Positions 6,775-16,178 of a stretch of 64,000 nt of DNA are shown one piece after another. Numbering within the stretch: the stretch's first letter is position 1; every line of letters starts with the position of its first letter. A model generated the notes under the pieces. It did not search any database. It saw nothing but the letters and a program-made list of their open reading frames with translations, and had not been told where the DNA came from. Both the position numbers and the translations under genes were made by a program. Origin of the DNA: Nonomuraea glycinis (lineage in GTDB: Bacteria; Actinomycetota; Actinomycetes; Streptosporangiales; Streptosporangiaceae); assembly GCF_014646515.1 (NCBI RefSeq), contig NZ_BMNK01000004.1, forward strand, positions 300,719 to 364,718, in the 5' to 3' direction.

Positions 6775-8827
6775 TCGGCGCGTCCACCAGCACGCGGACC
6801 GGGTTGCCGGTGAAGTCCACGACCTGCGCCTGGTGTCCCTGGCCGCCGGTGTCCGGCCGGACCCAGCAGATCAGGTGGTCGTCGTCGTACCAGTTGGCCA
6901 GGTTGGTGCAGCGGTTGTCGAAGCGCTCCAGCTCCAGCCCGGAGAGGGAGTCGTACACGCAGGCGGTGCCCGTGGCGAGCCCTGGGCAGTTGGTGACGAA
7001 CTTCTTCCCCGACGGGGAGAACAGGTAGTCGGCGACGCCCGCGCCCACGTCGGGGATGCTCCGCAGGCGCCGGCCGTCGCCGTCGAAGAAGCGCAGGGCC
7101 TGCCGCCTGGCCCCGACGGCCAGAGCCACCACGCCGCCGCCCGAGGGGGCGAAGCCGTAGCGGATGTCGCTCAGCCGGCTCTCCCTGAGCGCGGCGACGG
7201 TGGCGGTGCGCCTGGTCACATCCACGATGGCGAAGCCGGTCGACTGCCACGAGTCCTTGATCGGGGTGCCGACGTTGAGCAGCAGGCGGCGGCTGTCGCG
7301 TGACCAGGCCTGGACGTAGGCGCTGAGCGGCCTGCGGACCACGTCGACGGTGGAGGTCCGGCCCGTCATCTTGTCGGTGATCTTGACGCTGTCGTAGCCG
7401 TTACGGTAGCGCTTGCCGCGCCGGGCCAGGTAGCGGCCGTCGGGCGACAGAACGCTCTCCCACACATCCGCATATTTCCGGAATTTTCCGGAGAGGGAGT
7501 CGCGGGTGTAGTACACCCACTGCTTCGCTTTCGCGCTGTAAACCGAGTACGTGGTCAGCCGGGCGGTGTCGGACGGGTGCTCGAAGAAGGTGGCGTCCGT
7601 GCCCGGCAACGGCGAACTGACCAGGTTCGCGGTCCGCACCGGCGTGGGGGTCGGGCTGCCGGCCGGGGTGCCCGTCAAGGCGGTGGACCGCACACGGGGC
7701 CTGCCGTCCAGGTCGTTGCCCGAGACGAGGACCACGGCGACCGTGGTGACCAGCGCCACCCCGACCGCGACGGCCCCGACCACCCACCCGCTGCGCCTTT
7801 TCTCCCGAACGGACTCACCCGCTTTCTCCCGAACCGGCTCGGCCGCTTTCTCCCGTACAGGCTCGGCCGCTTTCTCCCGTACAGGCTCGACCGGCGGCCC
7901 CGGCCGGTGGCCGCTGACCAGGGCGGCGGCCCGCTCCCGCTCGCGCTGCCCGGACGCCGGGTGCTCCATCAGGCGGAGGATCACCTGCTCGGCGGTCGGC
8001 CGGCGGGCCGGATCCTTCGCCAGGCAGATGGCCACGACACCGCGTAACGGCTCGGTCAGCCCGGTGAGGACCGGCTCGTCGTACAGCACCCGCCGGGCGA
8101 TCTCGGGCGCCGACCCGGCGGCGAACGGGCCGACGCCGTCGGCGGCGAACACCAGGGTGCTCGCCCAGGCGAACATGTCCGCCGCGGGCCCCGCCGCCCT
8201 CCCCAGAAGCTGCTCGGGAGCCATGAAGGCAGGGACACCCACAGGCTCGGCCCCGATCGCCACGTCCGCGTCGAACGCGCCGGCCTCGAACGCGTTGACG
8301 TCGAACGTCTGAGCGTCGAACGCCTGGCCGTCGAACATCTGGCCGTCGAACGCCTGGGCGCGGCCGAAGTCGATGACGCGCGGCCCTTCGCCGCCCAGCA
8401 GCACGTTGTCCGGGTCGAAGGCGCGGTGCACGATCCCGGCCTGGTGGATGGCGGCCAGCGCGGTCGCCGTGCCGATCGCCAGCCGATGCAGCCCCGAGCC
8501 CGCCCACGGCCCGTCCCGCGCCACCGCCTGCCGCAGCGACGGCCCGTCGACGTACTCGCTCACGATGTACGGCCGGTCCTCGTGCACCCCGGTGGCCAGC
8601 ACCTTCGCCGTGCAGAACGGCGCGACCCGCCGCGCCAGCGCCGCCTCGCGGGTGAAGCGCCGGGCGGCCACGGGGTCACCGGCCAGGTGCGGGCGCAGCC
8701 ACTTGATCGCCACCTGGCCCCCGTCGTCGCCCGCGCCCAGGTAGACGACTCCCCGCTCACCCTCGCCCAGCCGTCCCCGGATGGCATAACCCCCGAGCAC
8801 GGCGGGATCTTCGACAGTGGGCGGCAT
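6731..8827 (-). CDS. Transmembrane Ser/Thr kinase-like receptor with altered catalytic loop and beta-propeller-like C-terminus
   Basis: A 698-residue protein: kinase domain about 13-290, repeat linker 314-343, one membrane helix about 346-369, then an extracellular region with SPDGRYLARR- and FSPSGKKF-type strands like a WD40/TolB propeller. The glycine loop GEGERGVVYLG, VAIK (K42), DFG (153-155) and MAPEQ are present. The catalytic loop reads HRAFDPDNVLL, so the HRD Asp is Ala and the following Lys is Asp; phosphotransfer is doubtful. Six pentapeptides (159-188) are inserted between DFG and APE. It is probably a signalling pseudokinase or a poorly active kinase. It is monocistronic. Confidence 0.88.
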   Translation of the reverse strand: MPPTVEDPAVLGGYAIRGRLGEGERGVVYLGAGDDGGQVAIKWLRPHLAGDPVAARRFTREAALARRVAPFCTAKVLATGVHEDRPYIVSEYVDGPSLRQAVARDGPWAGSGLHRLAIGTATALAAIHQAGIVHRAFDPDNVLLGGEGPRVIDFGRAQAFDGQMFDGQAFDAQTFDVNAFEAGAFDADVAIGAEPVGVPAFMAPEQLLGRAAGPAADMFAWASTLVFAADGVGPFAAGSAPEIARRVLYDEPVLTGLTEPLRGVVAICLAKDPARRPTAEQVILRLMEHPASGQRERERAAALVSGHRPGPPVEPVREKAAEPVREKAAEPVREKAGESVREKRRSGWVVGAVAVGVALVTTVAVVLVSGNDLDGRPRVRSTALTGTPAGSPTPTPVRTANLVSSPLPGTDATFFEHPSDTARLTTYSVYSAKAKQWVYYTRDSLSGKFRKYADVWESVLSPDGRYLARRGKRYRNGYDSVKITDKMTGRTSTVDVVRRPLSAYVQAWSRDSRRLLLNVGTPIKDSWQSTGFAIVDVTRRTATVAALRESRLSDIRYGFAPSGGGVVALAVGARRQALRFFDGDGRRLRSIPDVGAGVADYLFSPSGKKFVTNCPGLATGTACVYDSLSGLELERFDNRCTNLANWYDDDHLICWVRPDTGGQGHQAQVVDFTGNPVRVLVDAPTGAADLSVTYTYTD
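7799..7888. repeat. 24-bp in-frame tandem repeat in juxtamembrane linker
   Basis: Four units encode EPVREKAA-type octapeptides (residues 314-343 of the kinase-like receptor). The nucleotide unit GCTTTCTCCCGTACAGGCTC is nearly identical in successive copies, showing recent expansion just inside the membrane helix. Confidence 0.85.
8264..8353. repeat. 15-bp in-frame repeat: six pentapeptides in the kinase activation loop
   Basis: Residues 159-188 read AFDGQ-MFDGQ-AFDAQ-TFDVN-AFEAG-AFDAD, with Phe at the same place in each unit. The DNA has a 15-bp period around GTCGAACGCCTGGCC. The array lies between DFG and APE. Confidence 0.9.
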
Positions 8828-8864
8828 GCCCCGATTATGGCCGTTACGCGAAGCCGCCGAAGCC

Positions 8865-9821
8865 TCAGGACAGCCGTTGCGCCTTGCTCAGCAGCCGCTG
8901 CGCCACCACGACCAGCGCCAGGAACAACCCGCTGACCACCTGCTGGAAGGCCGAGGTCAGGTTGCCCACCTGGTTGATCAGGCTCTGGATGACCCCCAGC
9001 AGCAGCACCCCGGCCACCGTCCCGGTGATGCCGCCCGCGCCCCCGGTCAGCAGCGTGCCGCCGATGACCACGGCCGCGATGACGTCGAGTTCGAGGCCGA
9101 TGCCGAGGATGGTGACGCCGGAGGAGAGCCGGGCCGCGTTCAGCGCTCCGGCCAGCCCGGCGAGCAGCGCGGACATGACGTACACGCGGATCTTGGTGCT
9201 GGCGACGGGCACGCCCATGAGGGCGGCCGCCTGCTGGTTGCCGCCGATGGCGTAGACGTTCTGCCCGAAGCCGGTCCGTTGCAGCAGCACCATGGCGGCC
9301 AGGGCGAGCCCGATGGTGATGTACACGGGGTAGGTCAGGCCGAGGATCTGCCCCTGGCCCAGCGCCGCGAAGGCGGGGTCCTTCACCAGGTAGGTGGTGG
9401 CGCCCTCGTCGGACAGGGCCAGCATGAGGCCGCGGACGCCGAGCAGCCCGGCCAGGGTGACGATGAACGGCGCCATCCCGGTCCTGGCGATGATCACACC
9501 CTGCAGCAGGCCGACGAGCCCGCAGGCGGCCAGGGGCAGGACCAGGGCGACGAGCAGCCCGTACTGGGAGCCGTAGGCCGCCAGCACCCCGCCGAGGACG
9601 AACAGCGACCCCACGGACAGGTCGATCCCGCCACTGATGATCACGAACGTCATGCCGATGGCGATGATCGCCAGGAAGGACGAGGACACCACGACGCTGG
9701 CGGCGTTGTCGAACCTGGAGAACGAGTCGAAGGCCAGGCTGCCCACGAGCACCAGCAGGGCCAGCACCATGAGGGCGCCGTGCTGCTGGAGGGTCCGGCT
9801 CACCTGTTCGCGAGAGGTCAT
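8865..9821 (-). CDS. Sugar ABC transporter permease, RbsC/YjfF family
   Basis: A 318-residue polytopic membrane protein with about nine helices. Family signatures include ISGGIDLSVGSLFVLGGVLAAY, here with the GIDLSVG loop, and QNVYAIGGNQQAAALMGVPV. It pairs with the permease upstream to form the channel of a ribose/galactofuranose-type importer. Its ATG overlaps the upstream stop codon by four bases (ATGA), so the two permeases are translationally coupled. It is the last gene of the binding protein-ATPase-permease-permease operon. Confidence 0.92.
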   Translation of the reverse strand: MTSREQVSRTLQQHGALMVLALLVLVGSLAFDSFSRFDNAASVVVSSSFLAIIAIGMTFVIISGGIDLSVGSLFVLGGVLAAYGSQYGLLVALVLPLAACGLVGLLQGVIIARTGMAPFIVTLAGLLGVRGLMLALSDEGATTYLVKDPAFAALGQGQILGLTYPVYITIGLALAAMVLLQRTGFGQNVYAIGGNQQAAALMGVPVASTKIRVYVMSALLAGLAGALNAARLSSGVTILGIGLELDVIAAVVIGGTLLTGGAGGITGTVAGVLLLGVIQSLINQVGNLTSAFQQVVSGLFLALVVVAQRLLSKAQRLS

Positions 9822-10789
9822 CGGGTCCCACGCTCCCTGGTGGCGTAGACGGCGGCCAGGATGATCCCGGCCTGGACGATCTGCGTCCACGACTGTGGCA
9901 GGTTGTGCTTGATCAGGGTCGCCGCGAGCAGTTGCATGAGCAGGGCGCCCATGACCGTGCTGAGCACCCTGATCCGCCCGCCGGTCAGCGGGGTGCCGCC
10001 GACCACGACCGCGGTGATCGCGGACAGCTCGATGAACAGGCCGAGCGAGGTCGGGTCGGCCGCCTGCAGCCTGGCGGTGGCCAGCACGCCGGCCAGCGCC
10101 GCGAGCAGCCCGGAGATGACGTACACGCTGAGCAGCACGCGCTTGACCGGCAGGCCGGACAGCTCGCTGGCCGTCCGGTTGCCGCCGATGGCGACCACCT
10201 GGCGGCCGAACGTGGTGCGCCGGACCACGAACATCATCAGCAGCGTGAGCGCGCCCGCGATGAGCACGATGATCGGGATGCCGGCCACCGAGCTGCTGCC
10301 GAGCGCGATCAGCCCGGCGCTGCGGAACTCGACGAGCTGTGGCACGAACACGTTGGCCAGGCCGCGCACCCCGACGAGCAGCGCGAGGGTGGCGACGATC
10401 GGCTGGACGCCGACGTAGGCGACCAGCGCCCCGCCCGCCGCCCCGGCGACGGCGCCGCCGACCAGGGCGACGATCAGCGCCGGCAGCCATCCGTAGCCGA
10501 GGTAGAGCACGACCACGGCGGCGGCCAGCGACATGATCGAGCCGACCGACAGGTCGATGCCCTGGGTGCCGATCACCAGCGCCATGCCGAGCGAGACGAT
10601 GACGATGGGCGTGACCTGGACGAGCTGGGTGCGGAAGTTGGAGGCGTCCAGGAAGTACGGCGTGAACAGCACGTTGAACAGCAGCAGCGCCAGCACGGCC
10701 GCGTACACGCCGTAGTCCTGGACCCAGGCGTAGACGCGCGGCTTGAGCACCGCCATCCGCTCGCTCCGCGGCGAGGTGAGCTCAGCCAT
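9818..10789 (-). CDS. Sugar ABC transporter permease, RbsC/YtfT family
   Basis: A 323-residue membrane protein, second permease of the importer. It carries GTQGIDLSVGSIMSLAAAV and RQVVAIGGNRTASELSGLPV, the conserved cytoplasmic loops of BPD_transp_2 permeases. The start overlaps the 3' end of the ATPase gene by eight bases. Having two different permeases, as in the E. coli YtfT/YjfF galactofuranose system, argues for a heterodimeric channel. The substrate is inferred only from this likeness and the adjacent glycosidase. Confidence 0.92.
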   Translation of the reverse strand: MAELTSPRSERMAVLKPRVYAWVQDYGVYAAVLALLLFNVLFTPYFLDASNFRTQLVQVTPIVIVSLGMALVIGTQGIDLSVGSIMSLAAAVVVLYLGYGWLPALIVALVGGAVAGAAGGALVAYVGVQPIVATLALLVGVRGLANVFVPQLVEFRSAGLIALGSSSVAGIPIIVLIAGALTLLMMFVVRRTTFGRQVVAIGGNRTASELSGLPVKRVLLSVYVISGLLAALAGVLATARLQAADPTSLGLFIELSAITAVVVGGTPLTGGRIRVLSTVMGALLMQLLAATLIKHNLPQSWTQIVQAGIILAAVYATRERGTR

Positions 10790-12335
10790 CCGCCTGCTCC
10801 GCGATCGTTGCCATGATTCTCTCCTCGGTGACGTCGTCGCCGGACAGCTCTCCGACGACCGCGCCCTCGCGCAGCACCAGGATGCGGTCGGCGCCCTCGA
10901 CGAGCTCCTCCAGGTCGGAGGAGATCAGCAGCACGCCCAGCCCTTCGGCCGCCAGCTCGTCGATCAGCGCCTGCACCTCGGCCTTGGCGCCCACGTCGAT
11001 GCCGCGGGTTGGCTCGTCGAGCAGCAGCACCTTGGGCCGGACTGCGAGCCAGCGGGCCAGCAGGACCTTCTGCTGGTTGCCGCCGGACAGCTCGGACACG
11101 AGCTGGTTCGGCGAGGCGGCCTTGATCCGCAGCCTGCGCATGAAGATCTCCACCACCCGGTCGATCTTGGTGTCGGAGACCACGCCGGCCGTGCCGAGTG
11201 AGGGCAGCGCGGCCAGCGCGATGTTCTCCCGCACCGACAGCGTCGGGATGATGCCCTCGGCCTTGCGGTCCTCGGGCAGCAGGCTGACGCCCGCCCTGAT
11301 GGCCGCCTTGGTGGAGCCGCCGCGCAGCGGCAGCCCCCCGACGATCACCTGCCCGCCGTCGATGGGCATCGCGCCGACGATGGCCTTGGCGGTCTCGGTA
11401 CGGCCGGCGCCGAGCAGGCCGCCGAGCCCGACGACCTCACCCGGTCTGACGGAGACGTCGACGCCGTCGAGCACGTGCCGCCGGGTGAGGCCGCGGGCTT
11501 CGACGACCGGCTCGGCCTGCTGGTCGACGGAGGTCCCGGCGGCGAGATGCCGGTCGCGGGAGAACTTCGTCATGCCCGAGCCCCGCACCTCGCCCAGGTC
11601 GCGGCCGAGCATGAGCGAGATGAGCTGCAACCGCTCCAGCTCGGCCAGCTGCCCGGTGTGCGCCAGCCGGCCGTCGCGGAGCACGGTGACCCGGTCGCAC
11701 ACCTGGTAGAGCTCGTCGAGCCGGTGGCTGACGTACATGACGGCGATGCCGCTGTCGCGCAGCCGCCTGATCACCCCGAAGAGGGTCCCGACCTCGCGCG
11801 GTTCCAGGGAGGAGGTGGGCTCGTCCATGATGACCACCCGCGCGTCCACCGAGACGGCCCTGGCCAGGGCGACCATCTGCTGGGCGCCGATGCCGAGGTC
11901 GCGCAGCGGCCGGCGGACGTCGGTCTCGACGCCGTAGCCGGCCAGGACGCGCCCGGCCTCCTCGTACATCGCGCCCGCGTCGATGACGCCGAAGCGGCCG
12001 CGTGGCTCGCGGCCGAGCAGCAGGTTGCGGGCCACGCTCATCATGGGGACGAGGTTGACCTCCTGGTAGATGGTGGAGATGCCGGCGTGCTGCGCGTCCA
12101 TGGGTGTGCCGAACACGGCGGGCCGCCCCTGGTGGAGCAGCTCGCCGCCGTCCGGGTGGTACACGCCGGTGAAGACCTTGATCAGCGTTGATTTGCCGGC
12201 GCCGTTCTCCCCCACGAGGGCGTGCACCTCGCCCGGGTGAAGGGCGAGGGACACGCCGTCGAGAGCGAGCACGCCGGGGAAGCGCTTGCTGATCCCCTTG
12301 GCCTCGAGTACCGGTTCCAACTCAGTACGCCTCAC
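10782..12335 (-). CDS. Sugar ABC transporter ATP-binding protein (two-cassette, MglA/YtfR type)
   Basis: A 517-residue tandem ATPase. Cassette 1 has Walker A GENGAGKST and Walker B VVIMDEPTSS; cassette 2 has a degenerate P-loop (GLLGAGRTE), LSGGNQQKVLLARWL and LLLDEPTRGID, the standard asymmetry of the family. It energises the two permeases downstream. The GTG at 12335 overlaps the binding-protein gene by 14 bases; a TTG at 12320, nine bases after GTGAGG, is an alternative start. It is closely similar to the orphan ATPase at 17.1-18.6 kb, so the two are paralogues. Confidence 0.92.
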   Translation of the reverse strand: MRRTELEPVLEAKGISKRFPGVLALDGVSLALHPGEVHALVGENGAGKSTLIKVFTGVYHPDGGELLHQGRPAVFGTPMDAQHAGISTIYQEVNLVPMMSVARNLLLGREPRGRFGVIDAGAMYEEAGRVLAGYGVETDVRRPLRDLGIGAQQMVALARAVSVDARVVIMDEPTSSLEPREVGTLFGVIRRLRDSGIAVMYVSHRLDELYQVCDRVTVLRDGRLAHTGQLAELERLQLISLMLGRDLGEVRGSGMTKFSRDRHLAAGTSVDQQAEPVVEARGLTRRHVLDGVDVSVRPGEVVGLGGLLGAGRTETAKAIVGAMPIDGGQVIVGGLPLRGGSTKAAIRAGVSLLPEDRKAEGIIPTLSVRENIALAALPSLGTAGVVSDTKIDRVVEIFMRRLRIKAASPNQLVSELSGGNQQKVLLARWLAVRPKVLLLDEPTRGIDVGAKAEVQALIDELAAEGLGVLLISSDLEELVEGADRILVLREGAVVGELSGDDVTEERIMATIAEQADG

Positions 12336-13389
12336 CGAGGGAGGTCTTGGCGTTGCTCGTGTCGTAGTCGCGGTCGGAGATGATCACCTTCTCGGGGATG
12401 GCCTCACCGTCCAGGAACTTCTGGGCGGTGGAGAAGGCCAGCGGGCCGAAGCGGGGGTTGGACTCGATGACGGCGTGCAGCCAGCCGTCGGCGATGGCCT
12501 GGACCGCGCTGCGGGTGCCGTCCACCGAGACGATCTTGATGTCGCCGGCCTCCTTGCCGGCGCCCTTGAGCGCGGTCACGGCGCCCAGGGCCATCTCGTC
12601 GTTCTCGGCGTAGATGCCGTTGATGTCGGGGTTGGACTGGATGAGCTGCTCGGTGACCTGCTGGCCCTTCTCCCGGGCGAACTCGCCGGTCTGCTCGAAG
12701 GAGATCTCGATCTCCGGCGCCGCCTCCTTGACGCGGTCCTTGAAGCCGTTGGTGCGCTCGGTGGTGACGTTGTTGCCCGGCGCGCCGAGCAGGATCGCGA
12801 CCTTGCCCTTGCTGGACAGCGCCTCGATCATCTGATCGGCGGCCCGCTTGCCCTGCTCGTAGAAGTCCGAGCCGATGAAGGTGAGGTAGTCACTGCACGG
12901 CTTGGCGTTGATCTTGCGGTCGACGGTGATGATGGGGATCTTCTTGGCCGCCGCCTGCTGGAGCACCGGCTCCCAGCCGTCGGAGTTCAGCGGCGCGATG
13001 ACCAGCAGCTTCACGCCCTGGGCGATGAGCTGCTGCACGTCGGTGATCTGCTTGGAGAACTGCGACTGCGCGTTGGTGACCTTCAGGTCGGCGATGCCGA
13101 GCTTGGCCGCCTCGTCCTTGATCGACTGGGTCTCGGCGATGCGGAACGGGTTGGCCTCCTTCTCCGACTGGGAGAAGCCGACGGTGGCCGTCTTGAGGTC
13201 GAACTTCTCGCCGCCGAACTGCTGCAGCGTGCAGTTCGCGCCGGCGCTGCCGGTGGGGGTCTGCACGACCTGCTGCCCGGCCGTGCTGGTGGCGGCGGGC
13301 GCGCTCTGCGGCGCCTCCGCCTTGGCGCACCCTGCGGCGGTGAGGAGGACGGCCAGTGCCAGTGTCGCGGTCCGGATGGGGGGTTTCAT
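12322..13389 (-). CDS. Sugar-binding lipoprotein of ABC importer (YtfQ-like)
   Basis: A 355-residue periplasmic-binding-protein type 1 lipoprotein. The signal peptide ends at the lipobox LLTAAGC; the mature part has the Rossmann-like start TATVGFSQSEKEANPFR, the hinge region VTTERTNGFKDRV and the sugar-binding segment GIYAENDEMALGAV. This layout resembles galactofuranose-binding YtfQ. It is anchored outside the membrane and delivers sugar to the permeases encoded downstream. The secreted glycosidase gene lies 15 bp upstream in the same direction, so the pair could release and capture the same sugar. Confidence 0.92.
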   Translation of the reverse strand: MKPPIRTATLALAVLLTAAGCAKAEAPQSAPAATSTAGQQVVQTPTGSAGANCTLQQFGGEKFDLKTATVGFSQSEKEANPFRIAETQSIKDEAAKLGIADLKVTNAQSQFSKQITDVQQLIAQGVKLLVIAPLNSDGWEPVLQQAAAKKIPIITVDRKINAKPCSDYLTFIGSDFYEQGKRAADQMIEALSSKGKVAILLGAPGNNVTTERTNGFKDRVKEAAPEIEISFEQTGEFAREKGQQVTEQLIQSNPDINGIYAENDEMALGAVTALKGAGKEAGDIKIVSVDGTRSAVQAIADGWLHAVIESNPRFGPLAFSTAQKFLDGEAIPEKVIISDRDYDTSNAKTSLGEAY

Positions 13390-13404
13390 AGCGGTTCCTT
13401 CCTA

Positions 13405-15927
13405 TCAGGCACAGGCCGGGCTGATCTCGCCCGTCAGCGCCTTGTTCGCGTCGTGCATGCGCTTGACGTCGGGCTTGGTGATCGCGCGGTCGTAGGTCAT
13501 GAGGCCGTTGATCTCGGTCTCGACGTCGGTGGTCTGGGTGTAGATGGCGGCGCTGAGGTCGTCGCAGGCGTGCAGCCGGCGCAGTTCCTCGGTCATCGCG
13601 ACATAGCGGTCGGTGAGGGCCTTGCTGTCGGGCTCGGTGGCATAGCCCCAGCCGCCGCCGGTCCAGGTGTGGCCGATGACCGGCAGGGCCAGCCCGCCGT
13701 ACTCGCCGAGCACGGTCGCGCGGGTGCCGCTGGGCTTGCCGGTGTTCCCGGGGCCCGGGTAGATGTGCAGGTCCTTGACGTCGCCGTTGCCGCCGTCGAC
13801 GGCGCCGCAGCAGTTGACGCCACTCTGGTTGTCGACCAGACGGGTGGGGTCCCAGCTCTTGACCAGGTCGGCGATGCGGGCCATGTCGTACTGGCCCCAG
13901 CCCTCGTTGAAGGGCACCCACATGACGATCGACGGGCTGCTGCGGTGCTGGTCGACCATGGCCTTCAGCTCGGCCTCGAACTGCGGCCTGTCGATGCTGC
14001 GGTGCGCCGACGGCATGTCCTGCCAGACCAGCAGGCCGAGCTGGTCGGCGTGGTGGTACCAGCGGTCGGACTCGATCTTGACGTGCTTGCGGACGGCGTT
14101 GAAGCCGAGCCGCTTGGTCTCCACCAGGTCGTGGCGCAGGGCCTTGTCCGTGGGGGCGGTGTAGATGCCGTCAGGCCAGAAGCCCTGGTCGAGCGGGCCG
14201 ATCTGGAAGACGGGCTTGCCGTTGAGCATCATCCGGTTGTTCTCGAGGGAGATCGTGCGCATCCCGAAGTACGACTGCACCTCGTCCTTGCCGACCGTGA
14301 CGGTGAGGTCGTACAGGTGCGGGTTCTCCGGTGACCACAGCTTCGGGTTGCGCACCGGCAGCCGCAGCTCGGTGCCGACCTGGCCGACGACCTGGCCGAC
14401 GACGCGCCTGCCGTCGCGGGCGGTGACGGTCGCGGTGCCGGACGCGCCCCTGACGGTGACCTTCAGCGCCTGGCCGGGCACGTCGGGGACGGTGTCGACG
14501 CGCTCGATGTGGTTCTTGGGCACCGGCTCCAGCCAGACCGACTGCCAGATGCCGGAGGCCGGGGTGTACCAGATGCTGCCCTGCTCCAGCCGCTGCTTGC
14601 CGACGGCCTGGCCGCCCTTGTCGGTGAGGTCGACGACGCCGACGACGAGCTCCTGCCGGCCGTGGCGCTTCAGCGCGTCCGTCACGTCCACGGTGTGGCG
14701 GTCATAGCCGCCCTTGTGGTTGCCGACCTGCTTGCCGTTGACGTACACGGTGGAGTCCCAGTCCACGGCGTCCAGGTGCAGCAGGACGCGGTCCTTCGTC
14801 CAGGAGTGCGGCACGTCGAACGTCCTGCGGTACCACATGCGCTCCTCGTGCCGGCCGATGCCGGACAGCTGCGACTCCACCGGGTACGGCACGACGATCC
14901 GCTCGGCCAGGTCGCGGCCGATCGGGGCGGCCTCGCCCTCCTGGGCGGCGGCGAACTGCCAGGTGCCGTTGAGGCTGCGCCAGTCCTTGCGGACGAGCTG
15001 CGGGCGGGGGTACTCGGGCAGCGGGCGGGCCGGGTTCACGTCCTTGGACCAGCGGGTGGACAGGATGTGCGTGGAGGCGTTGACCACGAAGGCGTAGGGG
15101 AAGGCGGCCAGCGCGGTGCCGTCGGTGTGGGTGATCCCGCCGTTGCCGTCGTAGGAGGCGCGCAAGGTGCCGCCCGCCTTGGCGGGCACCGGATGCTGCA
15201 GCTTGAGGACCACCGTGTCCCGGTTCTTCAGGACGGCGGACTTCACCGGCCATCTGGTGCCCCCGACGGTGATGACCAGCTTGTCGGCCGCGCCGGCGGG
15301 CAGCGGCTTCAGGGCCTTGCCGAAGGTCAGCGTGGCGACGTCACCGGCCGCGTTCACCGTGGCGGCCACCGGTCCCGGCGGGTCGAACCCCTCGGGCAGC
15401 GTGAGCGCCGCGGCGGGCACGATCTCCTTCGGCACGCTCGGGCTCTGCCAGCGCAGCCGCAGGTGGGCGCCGCCGAAGTGCTCGAAGTACTCCACCTTGA
15501 TGTCGTACTTGCGGCCCGCCTCCAGCGCGATCGGCGTGCCGACCTGCTCGATGTCCCAGTCGTCGACCCAGTGATCGATGATCACCTGGCCGTCGATCCA
15601 GAGCCGGAAGCCGTTGTCGCCGAACATCGAGAAGGTGTACGTCTCGGAGTGCTCTGGCTGGATCTGCCCGGTCCACCGCACGGAGACGTCGTCGGCCCGG
15701 CCGGTCAGCAGTTGCAGCGTCGGGTTGAGGTCGGCCATCTCCAGGTTGGGGTCCACGACGGTGGCCTTCAGCTCGCCGAAGTCCAGCGCGCCCGCCCCGG
15801 TGGACAGGTGGTAGTCGCCGCGCAGCCCGTGCCGCTCCTCGGCGGCGTTCGTATCGGAGACGGCGGGCGGCGCCAGGCCTAACACCGCCAGCAGTACGGA
15901 GGTCAGTACCGCGATCGTCTTTCGCAC
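13405..15927 (-). CDS. Secreted PA14-domain glycoside hydrolase family 2 enzyme
   Basis: An 840-residue enzyme from the GTG at 15927, which has AAAGGA six bases upstream and opens a signal peptide (RKTIAVLTSVLLAVLGLAPP). A PA14 carbohydrate-binding domain follows (about 35-170: WTGQIQPEHSETYTFSM, DGQVIIDHW), then GH2 jelly-roll, Ig-like and TIM-barrel domains. The acid/base Glu is in VPFNEGWGQYD and the likely nucleophile Glu in VLGEYGG. Activity is beta-galactosidase- or beta-glucuronidase-like. It heads the sugar transporter operon and is divergent from the DeoR regulator, so the operon is probably an inducible glycan-use locus. Confidence 0.9.
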   Translation of the reverse strand: MRKTIAVLTSVLLAVLGLAPPAVSDTNAAEERHGLRGDYHLSTGAGALDFGELKATVVDPNLEMADLNPTLQLLTGRADDVSVRWTGQIQPEHSETYTFSMFGDNGFRLWIDGQVIIDHWVDDWDIEQVGTPIALEAGRKYDIKVEYFEHFGGAHLRLRWQSPSVPKEIVPAAALTLPEGFDPPGPVAATVNAAGDVATLTFGKALKPLPAGAADKLVITVGGTRWPVKSAVLKNRDTVVLKLQHPVPAKAGGTLRASYDGNGGITHTDGTALAAFPYAFVVNASTHILSTRWSKDVNPARPLPEYPRPQLVRKDWRSLNGTWQFAAAQEGEAAPIGRDLAERIVVPYPVESQLSGIGRHEERMWYRRTFDVPHSWTKDRVLLHLDAVDWDSTVYVNGKQVGNHKGGYDRHTVDVTDALKRHGRQELVVGVVDLTDKGGQAVGKQRLEQGSIWYTPASGIWQSVWLEPVPKNHIERVDTVPDVPGQALKVTVRGASGTATVTARDGRRVVGQVVGQVGTELRLPVRNPKLWSPENPHLYDLTVTVGKDEVQSYFGMRTISLENNRMMLNGKPVFQIGPLDQGFWPDGIYTAPTDKALRHDLVETKRLGFNAVRKHVKIESDRWYHHADQLGLLVWQDMPSAHRSIDRPQFEAELKAMVDQHRSSPSIVMWVPFNEGWGQYDMARIADLVKSWDPTRLVDNQSGVNCCGAVDGGNGDVKDLHIYPGPGNTGKPSGTRATVLGEYGGLALPVIGHTWTGGGWGYATEPDSKALTDRYVAMTEELRRLHACDDLSAAIYTQTTDVETEINGLMTYDRAITKPDVKRMHDANKALTGEISPACA

Positions 15928-16111
15928 GGATGGTCCTTTCACACGGGGAGCACGTTCACGAGCACGCGGGGGGATGCGTGGAGCAGGTCTCGGCAAGGCG
16001 AGGGCGACCAGGCGGACGAAGGTGGGGGGTGCGCATGATGCGGCCCTTCGATCAGGATCGGACAGGAAGTGACCCCTGTCTGGCTCCCAAATAAGCACTA
16101 GTGGACCCAGC

Positions 16112-16171
16112 CGGTCAAGATTTCCGATCAGATTCGTACTTAAACGGTCAGAGGCGAAGCGGATTTGACCG
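16112..16171. promoter_or_regulatory. Candidate DeoR operator half-sites between divergent GH2 and regulator genes
   Basis: CGGTCAA at 16112 and its inverse TTGACCG at 16165 bracket a third CGGTCA at 16145, just upstream of the regulator start. Repeated half-sites in a divergent control region suit DeoR-type repressors, which bind multiple sites as oligomers. No experimental support. Confidence 0.4.
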
Positions 16172-16178
16172 TACGTCT

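Noticed and set aside
12286..14334. Long plus-strand frame opposite the sugar-binding protein and GH2 genes
   Set aside because: Antisense shadow; no domain, no ribosome site, Val/Gly/Asp-rich.
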